The notes beneath the pieces are model-generated. The model ran no database searches. It was not told the origin of the DNA and worked only from the letters and a program-made list of their open reading frames with translations. 64,000 bases of DNA from assembly GCF_900177625.1 (NCBI RefSeq), contig NZ_FXAU01000003.1:62001-126000 (forward strand), in the 5' to 3' direction. The DNA comes from Sphingobacterium psychroaquaticum. Lineage in GTDB: Bacteria > Bacteroidota > Bacteroidia > Sphingobacteriales > Sphingobacteriaceae. Below, one piece after another: positions 32,961 through 41,704 of the stretch (position 1 is its first letter; the number at the start of each line of letters is the position of its first letter). A program made the position numbers and the translations under genes.

Positions 32961-34130
32961 TTATTGTATTTTACGACTTACTCCTTTTCGATGTTTTTTT
33001 CTGCTTTTATTCCACCAGATGATGTACCCTGTAATAGGAAGACTTGCACAGCATAAGCTAACGATAAAGGCTAGGATCTTGGTGCCCATACCGCCAATAT
33101 TACCGGTGTGTAGATCAAAGTTGAGTGCCTGAAGCTTATCGCCGCCTTGTAGTGTCGTGGACGATTTGACCTGATTTATCTCTACGGTTTTTTGGTCGAA
33201 ATAATACCACTTAAAATCTCCACTTCGTTGTTCGCTCATGCGCACCTGAATATCAATTTCAGGCGCCGTCTTTTTGCGTAAACGAATAGACATAATCCCG
33301 GCGTCCGGGTGTTGGGTTAACGTATAATGGAGCGCGTTGTCAAGCGGTGTAGCTCGACTTAAATTGACTGGACTTGTGGGCAGAGCTTGGGGTTTTGTTG
33401 GTTTAGAATAAGGAAGTACCGTATTGAAAAAAGTGGTATACCCTTTCTTGAAAGAAGGAAAAGTAAATACCAAACCTGTGATTGCAAGGACAAGCGCGAG
33501 GAGTAAGCTATAAAATCCAACAACATTGTGTAGGTCATAATTTAACCTCTTCCATTTCACTTTTCGGTCAATCCAGAAACTTCTTTTCAGCTTTTTTGAT
33601 TTCCATTTCTTAGGCCACCATAACACCAATCCAGAAATCAAAATAAGTACAAAGATGGCGGTAGAATAGCCTACGACAGCATGCCCCACCTTTTTTCCAA
33701 GGAGTAAATTCATGTGCAGTTGTAAGACCACCTGAAAGAATTCTGTTTTGGAGTTTTCAATACTGCGTAATTCTCCGGTATAAGGGTTTAGAAAAACACG
33801 CTTATAATACCGGTAATAGTTCCAGTGTCCAAAGGCGTCTTCATCGGTATCCAGTGCACGGAAAATCCATGTACGATTTTTGGCCGGGTATACATCGATG
33901 CGCGATACTTTTTCGCCTTGGGGTAACTGACTTTCAGCAATAGCTGTTAGTTCACTGATAGGGAGTGGTGTCCCTTGTTGTTCGGCGATATAATATTTAT
34001 GAGGGTATATCCATAGCTTCAGTTCATCTTGAAATGTATAGAGACAACCTGTCACACTAACCACAACGATAACAATTCCGGTTAGGATGCCAAGCCATTT
34101 GTGAAGCCAGAGTATACCCTTTTTGATCAT
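32961..34130 (-). CDS. PepSY-domain membrane protein, iron-linked
   Basis: A 389-residue membrane protein of the PepSY_TM (iron-regulated membrane protein) family. Segments include the opening KWLGILTGIVIVVVSVTGCLYTF, HAVVGYSTAIFVLILISGLVLWWPKKWK, FYSLLLALVLAITGLVFTFPSF and the C-terminal MGTKILAFIVSLCCASLPITG, with two large periplasmic PepSY regions between them. Such proteins occur beside TonB siderophore receptors and are thought to reduce or release ferric chelates. It begins at 34130, directly after the stop of the receptor gene, so the two are in one operon under a Fur-box-like promoter. Confidence 0.88.
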   Translation of the reverse strand: MIKKGILWLHKWLGILTGIVIVVVSVTGCLYTFQDELKLWIYPHKYYIAEQQGTPLPISELTAIAESQLPQGEKVSRIDVYPAKNRTWIFRALDTDEDAFGHWNYYRYYKRVFLNPYTGELRSIENSKTEFFQVVLQLHMNLLLGKKVGHAVVGYSTAIFVLILISGLVLWWPKKWKSKKLKRSFWIDRKVKWKRLNYDLHNVVGFYSLLLALVLAITGLVFTFPSFKKGYTTFFNTVLPYSKPTKPQALPTSPVNLSRATPLDNALHYTLTQHPDAGIMSIRLRKKTAPEIDIQVRMSEQRSGDFKWYYFDQKTVEINQVKSSTTLQGGDKLQALNFDLHTGNIGGMGTKILAFIVSLCCASLPITGYIIWWNKSRKKHRKGVSRKIQ

Positions 34131-36464
34131 TTAGAATTTGTAATTTATATTGAAAGAAGCTGTTGTCCCAGGTCCTTTCACATAATCGGCATTAAATGCT
34201 CTGTATTGGCTTAAGACAGGGTAGTAATCAGCATTGAGTAAATTCTCGACCCCGAGTCCCAGCGACCAGCTTTTGTTTACTTTGTAACCTACATTCAGGT
34301 TGAATAGGTTGACGTCACGAACTGGGCCTTCGCTGGTTTTATATACCCCTTTAGCATTCGGTTCGAAGCGATCGCGATTTCCGGTATGCACCCAGAAAAG
34401 TTGGAAGTTCCATGCATGGTTAGGAGTGAAATACAAGTAACCTGTAGCCTTGGGTGGAGCAATACGAGAACCATTCAGGTAGGTTTTTGTTCCATCATCC
34501 TGTTTCGATTTTCCTTCTACATAGGCATAGGTACCACCAATAGTCCACTCTGGAGAGATTCGCGCATTTAGAGCCACTTCGTAGCCATACACGCGTTCTG
34601 GAAGGCGTTGTGGAATCAAGTATCCGCCAACGTCAACAAGTTCCACCCCCATTTTTGAGGTACTGTAAAAGTAGGAAGCTGATAGATTAAAGATACTGTA
34701 GTTACTGGAGAAACCAATTTCGTAGTTGTTGGTAATAATCGGATCGGTCTTTATGCTGTCGAGGTCGTTATCCGTCGCACGACGAACGATACGCCCTAAC
34801 TCATTGATGGCGAAACCTTGTGAAAAACTTACAAAAGGGTTGAAGAGGTCATATTTATTGTAGCGTAATCCAGCATTGAAGGTAGCCCCTTTGTATGGTA
34901 TCTTTCCGCCTGTGACTGGAATACTACCCTCTCCGTTTGGTCCGGAGGCAATGGTATTAAAATCTTTGATTTTAACGGTTGCATTTTCATAGCGAACACC
35001 CCCTTTGAAGATCAGGTTTTCGAAAAAATCCATGCGCAATTGTGCATAGGGAGCCACATTGATCATATTCATATCCGGGATATAGATACGGCCGTCTACG
35101 AGGTTCTGGTCTGTAACGTCATTTAATAGATCTAGACCGTAGGTTACCTCGGATTGTACGTTACCTAAACGGAATGGGGTGTTAAGGTTTAGCCGTAAGC
35201 CCTTTTTTTCAGAGTTTATCTGTGTTTGTCCCGGACCATACCATGCCGTTCCCGATTCAACATAACGGTTCATAGAGCGGAAGGTATTGTAGTAGGCAGA
35301 AGCTTGAAGCGATGTCTGTCCGAAAATTCCTGTCTTCGTGTAGGTTAGCATCGCATTATGGTTATATGGTGTGCCCGCAGGACGTCCTGGGTCTTCACCT
35401 TTTACACCGATAGTTGGCGTTTCCCCATAGACACCTGTTTTGCTGATGTATTTTGCATGCTGTGTACTGTTGTAGAAATTGTAGACAGCCATCAAGGAAG
35501 ATGTTTCATCAATCGTATAGCCTACTTTAACAAAAGCATTGTATTGATAACTATTTGATAGTCCATCTGTTTGTCCGAGTGGTATACCATCCGAATCCCG
35601 CTGTAGACCCGCATAATCTACGGAACCACTTACGCTATAATCGAATTTATTTTTCCGGCCATAGAATGACTGAGCGGCTCGGTAGCCCATGGTTTCACTG
35701 CTGTGAAACGGATTTATAGTGGTTCGTAAACTGGTTGTACCGCCAAAAGCGGGCGCACCATGTGCATTATTTCGGGTAATGTAATTAATAATACCACCAG
35801 CCGAACCATTTCCATAGATGGAGGTGGCACCTTTGATTACCTCCACTCGCTCAATGACACTAGGGTCGATTGTCCGTAGGTCACGTGCTCCATTCATTAA
35901 TGGGGTAGATTGTGGGATGCCATCGATCAAAACCAAAACAGCACGTCCACGTAATGTCTGTCCTGAATTGGTCGCTTTGTTTGTGGATGTTCCTAAGCCC
36001 GGAATGGTATTACCTAGGATACTGGAAAGATTGGTGTTGATCTGACTTTGGGCGGCTATTTCTTGGCTGTTTAAAATAGAAATTGATGAAGGCACCGTAG
36101 AAATATGTTCCGGCTTACGGCCTGCTGTAACAATAACCTCGTCCAAATTTGTGATACGCTGGAAGCTGAGCTGGATCGGAGACCGTAGTGTATCCGTGGC
36201 TATTGTTTTTTGTAAGCTGGCATATCCCGTGTAAGAAACCTGTACTTGTAGGGGAGAGGAAAATTGCGTTACATCGTACTGAAAAAGTCCGTTAACATTA
36301 CTATATCCTATCTTTTTATTGTTTATGCTGATATTAGCATTAGAAACAGGCGATGCTTTTTCATTTAGAATGAGGAGTTCTAAGCGTTGCGCAAAGCTGC
36401 TGTTTGCCGCCAGCAGAAGCAAGCCGGTAGCGACTGCTTTATTGATGCACGAGTGTTTTGACAT
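34131..36464 (-). CDS. TonB-dependent siderophore-type receptor
   Basis: A 777-residue outer-membrane receptor. A signal peptide ends around residue 25. A carboxypeptidase-regulatory-like domain (ISINNKKIGYSNVNGLFQY) precedes the plug with DEVIVTAGRKPEHISTVPSS (TonB-box region), NTNLSSILGNTIPGLG and IERVEVIKGATSIYGNGSAGG. The beta-barrel ends NADYVKGPGTTASFNINYKF. There is no STN domain, so it should not signal to an anti-sigma factor. The neighbouring PepSY protein and the Fur-box-like motif at 36474-36494 point to a ferric siderophore cargo, but the ligand is not identified. Confidence 0.9.
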   Translation of the reverse strand: MSKHSCINKAVATGLLLLAANSSFAQRLELLILNEKASPVSNANISINNKKIGYSNVNGLFQYDVTQFSSPLQVQVSYTGYASLQKTIATDTLRSPIQLSFQRITNLDEVIVTAGRKPEHISTVPSSISILNSQEIAAQSQINTNLSSILGNTIPGLGTSTNKATNSGQTLRGRAVLVLIDGIPQSTPLMNGARDLRTIDPSVIERVEVIKGATSIYGNGSAGGIINYITRNNAHGAPAFGGTTSLRTTINPFHSSETMGYRAAQSFYGRKNKFDYSVSGSVDYAGLQRDSDGIPLGQTDGLSNSYQYNAFVKVGYTIDETSSLMAVYNFYNSTQHAKYISKTGVYGETPTIGVKGEDPGRPAGTPYNHNAMLTYTKTGIFGQTSLQASAYYNTFRSMNRYVESGTAWYGPGQTQINSEKKGLRLNLNTPFRLGNVQSEVTYGLDLLNDVTDQNLVDGRIYIPDMNMINVAPYAQLRMDFFENLIFKGGVRYENATVKIKDFNTIASGPNGEGSIPVTGGKIPYKGATFNAGLRYNKYDLFNPFVSFSQGFAINELGRIVRRATDNDLDSIKTDPIITNNYEIGFSSNYSIFNLSASYFYSTSKMGVELVDVGGYLIPQRLPERVYGYEVALNARISPEWTIGGTYAYVEGKSKQDDGTKTYLNGSRIAPPKATGYLYFTPNHAWNFQLFWVHTGNRDRFEPNAKGVYKTSEGPVRDVNLFNLNVGYKVNKSWSLGLGVENLLNADYYPVLSQYRAFNADYVKGPGTTASFNINYKF

Positions 36465-36473
36465 CTTTAATCT

Positions 36474-36506
36474 TATTTAGACTGATTTTAAACTGATGCA
36501 AAAATA
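36474..36506 (-). promoter_or_regulatory. Fur-box-like palindrome and -7 element of the receptor-PepSY operon
   Basis: 36474-36494 reads TATTTA-G-A-N5-T-T-TAAA plus two mismatches, matching the shared motif. The -7 element TATTTTTG lies at 36499-36506, 4 bp upstream of the box, the same spacing as before the HmuY-led lipoprotein operon. It is 10 bp before the receptor start codon. Confidence 0.65.
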
Positions 36507-36625
36507 GAAAGATTTTAGATTTTCAGAAATCTTTTTTTGCTCCGGTCAAAGAAAATAAGATCATTAAATTTTTTGGCTATTATTTTTAGTTAATACTGTT
36601 GACATAAGGCTGTCATCGCACGCTT

Positions 36626-36633
36626 TATTTTTG
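36626..36633 (+). promoter_or_regulatory. -7 promoter element of the DinB-type gene
   Basis: TATTTTTG on the plus strand, perfect to TAnnTTTG, 35 bp before the DinB-family start codon at 36669. No -33 element is obvious at the usual spacing, but a TTGACA sequence at 36599-36604 might act as a sigma70-like -35 variant. Confidence 0.4.
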
Positions 36634-36668
36634 TGTTAGTAATACAGCATAACTTAAATACTATCCTT

Positions 36669-37184
36669 ATGAACTTAAAGAAACTTACACTGAGCAGTTT
36701 GGAACATAATCTTTGGGTAAACCAAAAATATGTGGAGTGGTTAAATACCAAATCGGAAATCCTTCTGCATACTGAGGTGAAATCCAGTTATAGCAGTATC
36801 TTAAAGACGGTACATCATATCTGTTGTTCACAAGAATACTGGCGCTCGATTGTGGGTCAGCAGTTTGCGTTAGATATTGAACATTTACCAGATATGCCTG
36901 GAAGACTGGAGCTATTTGAAGAGCTGATCGTGAGTTCACAAAAATTGGTCGATCTGGTTTCGGAGAGCGACGAGTCTCTATTATCAGAAAAGATCGCTGT
37001 CGATAGTGCATGGTTTTCTTGTAATTTATCTCGTTATGAATACATTCAGCAAATTGTACTGCACGGCGCGTACCACCGCGGCCAGATTGTAACAATGGGC
37101 CGGCATCTTGGTATGGAGGATGCGCCAATGACGGATTATAATTTCTGGAATATTTATAAGGATCGCTTTCGTCATGTGGGGTAG
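36669..37184 (+). CDS. DinB family putative metal-dependent hydrolase
   Basis: A 171-residue four-helix-bundle protein of the DinB/YfiT-like superfamily. The start at 36669 (MNLKKLTLSSLEHNLWVNQKY) is supported by the NLWVNQKYVEWL first-helix motif; the longer frame adds no family residues. Metal-binding His residues are in the KTVHHICCSQEYW helix (His47 or His48 in the chosen frame) and in QIVLHGAYHRGQI near residue 140. Members bind a divalent metal and include thiol-transferases; the function of this one is unknown. It is not the DinB polymerase, which is encoded at 45796-46953. A Crp-type regulator follows after 58 bp. Confidence 0.82.
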   Translation: MNLKKLTLSSLEHNLWVNQKYVEWLNTKSEILLHTEVKSSYSSILKTVHHICCSQEYWRSIVGQQFALDIEHLPDMPGRLELFEELIVSSQKLVDLVSESDESLLSEKIAVDSAWFSCNLSRYEYIQQIVLHGAYHRGQIVTMGRHLGMEDAPMTDYNFWNIYKDRFRHVG

Positions 37185-37242
37185 CATACATGCTGAAATC
37201 ATGAAAGTTTTGTAGATTCGTGATAAATCAAACGAAAGAGAA

Positions 37243-37821
37243 ATGCTTTTTGAATCTTTATTTCAAAATATAGAAGAAAAAGTAACGATAACGGAGTCGG
37301 ATAAAACGCTTTTACGAAGTTTTTTTCGAGTAAAGAAACTTCGTAAGCGGCAATATCTTCTCCAGGAAGGGGAGTTGTGCAAGGATATTGCTTTTGTGGT
37401 GCGGGGTGCGCTGAAGTCATATACACTGGATGATAAAGGCAATGAACATGTCAGTTTGTTTGGGCTAGAGGGGTGGTGGATTTCTGATTTTCGGAGTTTC
37501 ATCTGCGGAGAGACCGCGTTGCTAAATATCGACGCGATTGAGGAAACGCATGTTCTATTGTTATCCCGTGCTCATTATGATACTATGCTTGATCAGATGC
37601 CTCTGATGGAGCGTTATTTTAGAATATTGTATCAAAATAGTTTAGTCACAAAAGACCGACGACTGATTAGTTCGCACACCTACACGGCAGAAGAAAAGTA
37701 TCAAGAGTTGTTGCGACAGTACCCGTTTATTATTCAACGGATTCCACAGCATTTAATTGCTTCTTACCTGGGTCTGACGACTGAAACGATCAGCCGGATA
37801 AAGAAAAAACAGTTGATCTAA
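37243..37821 (+). CDS. Crp/Fnr family transcriptional regulator
   Basis: A 192-residue regulator with an N-terminal cyclic-nucleotide-binding-like domain (LRKRQYLLQEGELCKDIAFVVRGALKSYTLDDKGNEHV) and a C-terminal winged helix (IPQHLIASYLGLTTETISRIKKK). The basic recognition helix TTETISRIKK is clear. The effector-binding residues of canonical CRP are not conserved, as usual in these Bacteroidota regulators. It stands 74 bp before a PRISE-type oxidoreductase gene on the same strand. A short palindrome between the two could be its operator. Confidence 0.87.
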   Translation: MLFESLFQNIEEKVTITESDKTLLRSFFRVKKLRKRQYLLQEGELCKDIAFVVRGALKSYTLDDKGNEHVSLFGLEGWWISDFRSFICGETALLNIDAIEETHVLLLSRAHYDTMLDQMPLMERYFRILYQNSLVTKDRRLISSHTYTAEEKYQELLRQYPFIIQRIPQHLIASYLGLTTETISRIKKKQLI

Positions 37822-37854
37822 GTCAACGTTATTTCTTGTTTTGGGTCAATGTAT

Positions 37855-37879
37855 ACCTGCTTGGCAGGTTTTACTTTTG
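37855..37879 (+). promoter_or_regulatory. Palindrome and -7 element before the PRISE-type oxidoreductase
   Basis: ACCTGC (37855-37860) and GCAGGT (37864-37869) form a perfect 6-bp inverted repeat with a 3-bp spacer, 2 bp before the perfect -7 element TACTTTTG (37872-37879). The layout places the palindrome where a repressor would block polymerase. The Crp/Fnr-type gene upstream is the natural candidate regulator. Confidence 0.5.
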
Positions 37880-37895
37880 ATACCAAAAGAAATAG

Positions 37896-38963
37896 ATGAA
37901 AAATAGCGCATTAGTCGTCGGCTCCACAGGAATTGCCGGCAGTAATTTGGCCAAAGAGCTAGTTGCCCAAGGTTGGGAGACGTATGGCTTGTCAAGAAAT
38001 CCAAGTAAACCCTTAAAGGGAGTCCATCAGCTAAGGGGAGATCTCTTAGATACCGACAGCTTAGAAGAAGCGTTGTCTGGTATTAATCCTACCCATGTTT
38101 TTTTTACCACCTGGATGCGTCAGGAAAATGAGACTGAAAATATACGGGTGAACAGCACCTTGGTGCGGAATATGTTGGATGTACTTTCTCTAAAAAGAAG
38201 TGTGGCACATGTAGCTTTGGTGACCGGATTAAAGCATTACTTAGGCCCTTTTGAATCGTATGCTAAAACGGGGAACCTGCCGGAAACGCCCGTGCGAGAA
38301 GATCAGGGAAGACTTACATTTCCTAACTTTTATTATGCACAAGAAGATGTTGTTTTTGAGGCTGCTGCACGCGATGGGTTCACGTGGAGTGTGCATCGTC
38401 CACATACCATTATTGGTGAAGCAGTGGGCAACTTGATGAATATGGGGACGACGCTAGCGGTATATGCTACCTGGTGTAAAGAAAGGGGATTGCCTATGGT
38501 ATGGCCGGGGTCGCGGGAGCAGTGGTCTGGTTTATCCGATGTGACCGATGCACGAATCTTGGCTAAGCAATTGGTCTGGGCAGCGACGACCCCTGCTGCA
38601 CAGAATCAAGCCTTTAATGTGGCCAATGGCGATGTTTTTCGATGGAATCGTTTATGGTTTGATATTGCGGACTGGTTTGGAATTGCCGCTGAAGGTTTTG
38701 TGGAAACTATTCGACCATTAGAAAGTGCAATGACAGGAATAGCAGAAGATTGGACGAAGATCGTGAAGACGCATGGTTTGAAAGAAAGTCATTTAGAACG
38801 TTTGATTTCGCCATGGCATACTGATCTGGACTTGGGGAGACCTCTGGAGGTGGTAACGGATATGACAAAAAGTAGAAAATTAGGCTTTACCGCGTACCAG
38901 GATACACGGGATTCTTTTTTCGATCTTTTTAAGTCTTTACGCACAGGACAGATTATTCCCTAG
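37896..38963 (+). CDS. PRISE/progesterone 5-beta-reductase-like SDR oxidoreductase
   Basis: A 355-residue atypical short-chain dehydrogenase with the NADPH-binding GSTGIAGSNLAKEL motif, the RNPSK segment that selects NADP, and the catalytic region FPNFYYAQEDVVFEA. These fit the PRISE family (progesterone 5-beta-reductase/iridoid synthase-like), which reduces activated C=C bonds of enones. Plant-like names do not imply that substrate here; bacterial members reduce small enones. The gene follows a Crp-type regulator with an intervening palindrome and ends at a perfect hairpin (38976-39009). Confidence 0.82.
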   Translation: MKNSALVVGSTGIAGSNLAKELVAQGWETYGLSRNPSKPLKGVHQLRGDLLDTDSLEEALSGINPTHVFFTTWMRQENETENIRVNSTLVRNMLDVLSLKRSVAHVALVTGLKHYLGPFESYAKTGNLPETPVREDQGRLTFPNFYYAQEDVVFEAAARDGFTWSVHRPHTIIGEAVGNLMNMGTTLAVYATWCKERGLPMVWPGSREQWSGLSDVTDARILAKQLVWAATTPAAQNQAFNVANGDVFRWNRLWFDIADWFGIAAEGFVETIRPLESAMTGIAEDWTKIVKTHGLKESHLERLISPWHTDLDLGRPLEVVTDMTKSRKLGFTAYQDTRDSFFDLFKSLRTGQIIP

Positions 38964-38975
38964 AAGGCTGGATGC

Positions 38976-39009
38976 GATTGACGTCTATGCGATTGTCTAG
39001 ACGTCAATC
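38976..39009 (+). terminator. Perfect 12-bp hairpin after the PRISE-type gene
   Basis: Arms GATTGACGTCTA (38976-38987) and TAGACGTCAATC (38998-39009) are exact complements around a 10-nt loop, 12 bp past the stop codon. The following sequence TCCCTTAG is not U-rich, so it may act as a 3'-end stabiliser or a Rho-assisted terminator. Confidence 0.5.
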
Positions 39010-39084
39010 TCCCTTAGAAGGAATAGGTTTCTTTGCATAAACCATCAGCTTTTCCTACCTTGACCCTAAATCAAAAAGTGGGTT

Positions 39085-39432
39085 ATGCAAACAGCGTCTT
39101 TATTGGAGGATATCGTTTATGGCGAGGATCGCCCTGCGATAAAAGTTATGTTAGACACTACCGCTACAAAAGAGATTCGAATCGTTTTTCGTGCCGGACA
39201 GGAAATGAAGCAACATAGTGCACCTTTTCCGATTGTGGTGGAAGTGGTGGATGGAGAAATCGATTTTGGTGTTGATGGAAAGCGGATTGCCCTGAATCGC
39301 GGAATGTTAATAACGTTAGAAGGCCATGTCCCACATGATCTACTTGCCAAGAAGGACAGTATTGTACGATTATCCCTAAATAAGGCTGATGCTGTAGGTA
39401 GGGTGGAAGAGGTCGTCCGTAGACGAAAGTAG
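39085..39432 (+). CDS. Cupin domain protein
   Basis: A 115-residue single-cupin protein. The barrel motifs are EIRIVFRAGQEMKQHSAPFPIVVEVVDGEIDFGV (cupin motif 1 with His) and ITLEGHVPHDLLAKKDSIVRLSL (motif 2 with His). It likely binds one metal ion. Its role cannot be named. It lies 121 bp after the PRISE-type gene; the hairpin between them suggests independent expression. The small size and lack of extra domains fit a sensor or a small-molecule-modifying cupin. Confidence 0.8.
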   Translation: MQTASLLEDIVYGEDRPAIKVMLDTTATKEIRIVFRAGQEMKQHSAPFPIVVEVVDGEIDFGVDGKRIALNRGMLITLEGHVPHDLLAKKDSIVRLSLNKADAVGRVEEVVRRRK

Positions 39433-39507
39433 GGTTAAGCGCTCAAAAACATTATTTGTCGTTAAACCAACGTGTCTCTTTTTAATCCAACAGATAAACC
39501 CATTTTT

Positions 39508-40206
39508 ATGATCGCAGCTTTTAATTTTTTGAATGACCTCAAGAGTACATCGTATCGCATATTCGGACGAATTGCTTTTTTCCTTTTTGTATTTCTATTC
39601 TCTGGTTTATCTGTATTTGGACAACGCAGTGAAATCGATGTTGATATTTTTGGCAACTTGAATTATAAGTCTCGTGATGGCAAGTACACCGCGACCTTGG
39701 AGAAGAATATCTTTGATGACCTAATCTATAAGGACAGCCGTAGAAACCAGATTACTTTTGAAAAAAAATACTTAGATAAAGAATATCGTGGTATTATCGG
39801 AAACAAAGAACAGCAGCGTAAGCTATTTCTTAATCTAGTGCGGGAGAATAGACGCGATGAAAACTATAAAGCGTCGTATAAGATTGATATTTTCGATAAG
39901 CTTATAATTGAAGATAATAGAGGTTATAAGTTAGAGGAGGGCAAGGATATTTTTGGGCATAATAATATTGAAGAGCAGCGTAATGGAGTAAAAAGCTCAC
40001 TTAAACGCAATATTCATGGATATCTAGAATTTCAAGAGGGTCGAGACAATGCTTCTTTGAAAAAAGATATCTTTGACAAATGGACCTATGAGGATAGTTT
40101 CGGGAATAAGGTGCAACTAGCACCGAAGACCTGGGATCGAATGATACGTCGTTTTCGTACTGACGAGGCAATCTTACAGTTTTTTGTGGATCAATTTTTC
40201 TTCTAA
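39508..40206 (+). CDS. Secreted protein made of ~21-residue repeats
   Basis: A 232-residue exported protein that I do not recognise. The ATG at 39508 gives a signal peptide (RIAFFLFVFLFSGLSVFG); a GTG at 39472 would extend it. The mature part repeats a unit of about 21 residues with the consensus [D/N]IFDxLxYxDSRGNxxxLEK: examples are VDIFGNLNYKSRDGKY, NIFDDLIYKDSRRNQ, IDIFDKLIIEDNRGYK, NIHGYLEFQEGRDNA and DIFDKWTYEDSFGNK. Six or more copies can be traced, the middle two less clearly. The pattern suggests a beta-helix or beta-solenoid with one turn per unit. It lies between cupin and lplA genes. Confidence 0.7.
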   Translation: MIAAFNFLNDLKSTSYRIFGRIAFFLFVFLFSGLSVFGQRSEIDVDIFGNLNYKSRDGKYTATLEKNIFDDLIYKDSRRNQITFEKKYLDKEYRGIIGNKEQQRKLFLNLVRENRRDENYKASYKIDIFDKLIIEDNRGYKLEEGKDIFGHNNIEEQRNGVKSSLKRNIHGYLEFQEGRDNASLKKDIFDKWTYEDSFGNKVQLAPKTWDRMIRRFRTDEAILQFFVDQFFF

Positions 40207-40219
40207 CCTGGTATAAGTT

Positions 40220-41203
40220 ATGTTTATTATAGACTCTCCTTCGAACAACGCATATTTTAATATTGCTTCTGAAGAGTATTTGTTATACAAATATCCTGAG
40301 GAAGACATCTTCTTGCTCTACGTGAATGCGCCGTCTATCATTGTCGGTAAATTTCAAAATACATTGGCAGAGATCAATCTGGATTACGTTACTAACAATG
40401 CGATAAAGGTTGTGCGTCGTATGTCTGGAGGGGGGACTGTATATCACGATTTGGGAAATTTGAATTTCTCTTTTCACACATTATTGGGAACCAATGATTT
40501 TATGGATTTTTCGACCTTTACCCAGCCGGTTGTCAATTTGCTTACTGGATTAGGTGTACCCGCAAAGTTGGAAGGAAGGAACGATTTATTGGTCGATGGT
40601 AAGAAATTCAGTGGTAATGCGAAGTTGATGAAGAATGGTAAAATGATTCAACATGGAACTATTCTGCTAAATTCGGAGATGGAGGTTTTAGGCGAGGCTT
40701 TGCAGGTAAACCCGCTTAAATTTATTGACAAAGCTGTAAAGTCTAATCGGGCGCGGGTAACCAATCTGATTCATTACCTGCCGGCAGATACGAGTACCGA
40801 AAAACTAAAAGAGCTACTGATCGCTGAGATGATCAAAGAAAATCCCGGGGCTATTCAATATGAATTAACGGTCGACGATATACATGCGATCGAAACATTA
40901 GTGAAAGAGAAGTATAATACTTGGGATTGGAATTTCGGTTTTTCACCCAATTATAACTTTAAGAAAGCGATAAAAGTACCTGCTGGATTTATTGAATTAC
41001 ACATGGATGTCGATAAAGGATATATTCAGCAGGTTAAGATCTTTGGTGATTTCTTCGCTTCCAAACCTATTGAAGAGCTGGAGAAAAAGCTTATTGGGCA
41101 AAAACATAGCTTGGATCAAATTGAATCCGTCTTGAATGCGGTAGATCTGACAGCCTTCTTTGGAAAGGTCACCGTGGAAGAAATCTTGGTGTTGTTTAGC
41201 TAG
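40220..41203 (+). CDS. lplA: Lipoate-protein ligase A
   Basis: A 327-residue cytoplasmic enzyme that attaches free lipoate to the lipoyl domains of 2-oxoacid dehydrogenases via lipoyl-AMP. Conserved elements are VVRRMSGGGTVYHDLGNLNFSF (lipoyl-AMP pocket) and RNDLLVDGKKFSGNAKLMKNGKMIQHGTIL with the catalytic lysine in KKFSGNA. The length and a C-terminal accessory domain fit the LplA type. It begins 13 bp after the repeat protein and overlaps the convergent GNAT gene by 8 bp. Confidence 0.92.
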   Translation: MFIIDSPSNNAYFNIASEEYLLYKYPEEDIFLLYVNAPSIIVGKFQNTLAEINLDYVTNNAIKVVRRMSGGGTVYHDLGNLNFSFHTLLGTNDFMDFSTFTQPVVNLLTGLGVPAKLEGRNDLLVDGKKFSGNAKLMKNGKMIQHGTILLNSEMEVLGEALQVNPLKFIDKAVKSNRARVTNLIHYLPADTSTEKLKELLIAEMIKENPGAIQYELTVDDIHAIETLVKEKYNTWDWNFGFSPNYNFKKAIKVPAGFIELHMDVDKGYIQQVKIFGDFFASKPIEELEKKLIGQKHSLDQIESVLNAVDLTAFFGKVTVEEILVLFS

Positions 41204-41696
41204 ATTTCTCTAGGGCATAGAGCACCCAGTGTTGTCCATCTTCTTCAAAATCTTCAACATAATGCATGTTTAGCTTGCTAAATACGCCTATAGAGGCTGA
41301 ATTCTCTATTCGTGCCCGGCCGACAATACGCTTGATACCTAAGGTGTTTTGACCGTAGTCCATGGAGGCTATCGCACTTTCTGTCGCATAACCTTTGCCC
41401 CAATGTTTTTTAAAAAATCGGTAACCAATATCATATTCATCCTCTTCAGGATGATATTTGAGTCCACACCAACCGAGTATTTCCTGGTCTTCTTTGCGAA
41501 TGACCAAGAGACGGCCGACCGCATATTTCTCGTATTGATCGTAGTTCGTGAGAAACACTCGGGTAGCTTCCACATCTACAAATTGTACATCTCCGGTGTA
41601 TTGTAACACTTCGGGGTCTTCATTTAAAGCGTACATATTCTCCGCATCTTCGGGAAGGAAGGGGCGGAGAATCAAACGTTCTGTTTCTAATATCAT
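41196..41696 (-). CDS. GNAT family N-acetyltransferase (RimJ/RimL-like)
   Basis: A 166-residue acetyltransferase. The opening LETERLILRPFLPEDAENMYALNEDPEV is typical of the RimJ/RimL-type subfamily, and YDIGYRFFKKHWGKGYATESAIASMDYGQNTLGI holds the acetyl-CoA-binding motif A. It would acetylate an amino group of a peptide, protein or small molecule. It converges on lplA, with an 8-bp overlap of the coding ends. It lies 8 bp after the 3-hydroxyacyl-CoA dehydrogenase gene on the same strand, so the two are probably one transcript. Confidence 0.85.
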   Translation of the reverse strand: MILETERLILRPFLPEDAENMYALNEDPEVLQYTGDVQFVDVEATRVFLTNYDQYEKYAVGRLLVIRKEDQEILGWCGLKYHPEEDEYDIGYRFFKKHWGKGYATESAIASMDYGQNTLGIKRIVGRARIENSASIGVFSKLNMHYVEDFEEDGQHWVLYALEKSS

Positions 41697-41704
41697 GCAG
41701 CAAT

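Noticed and set aside
36685..37191. 168-codon frame antisense to the DinB-type gene
   Set aside because: It lies fully opposite a recognised gene, has basic, His- and Pro-rich composition without family motifs, and no promoter.
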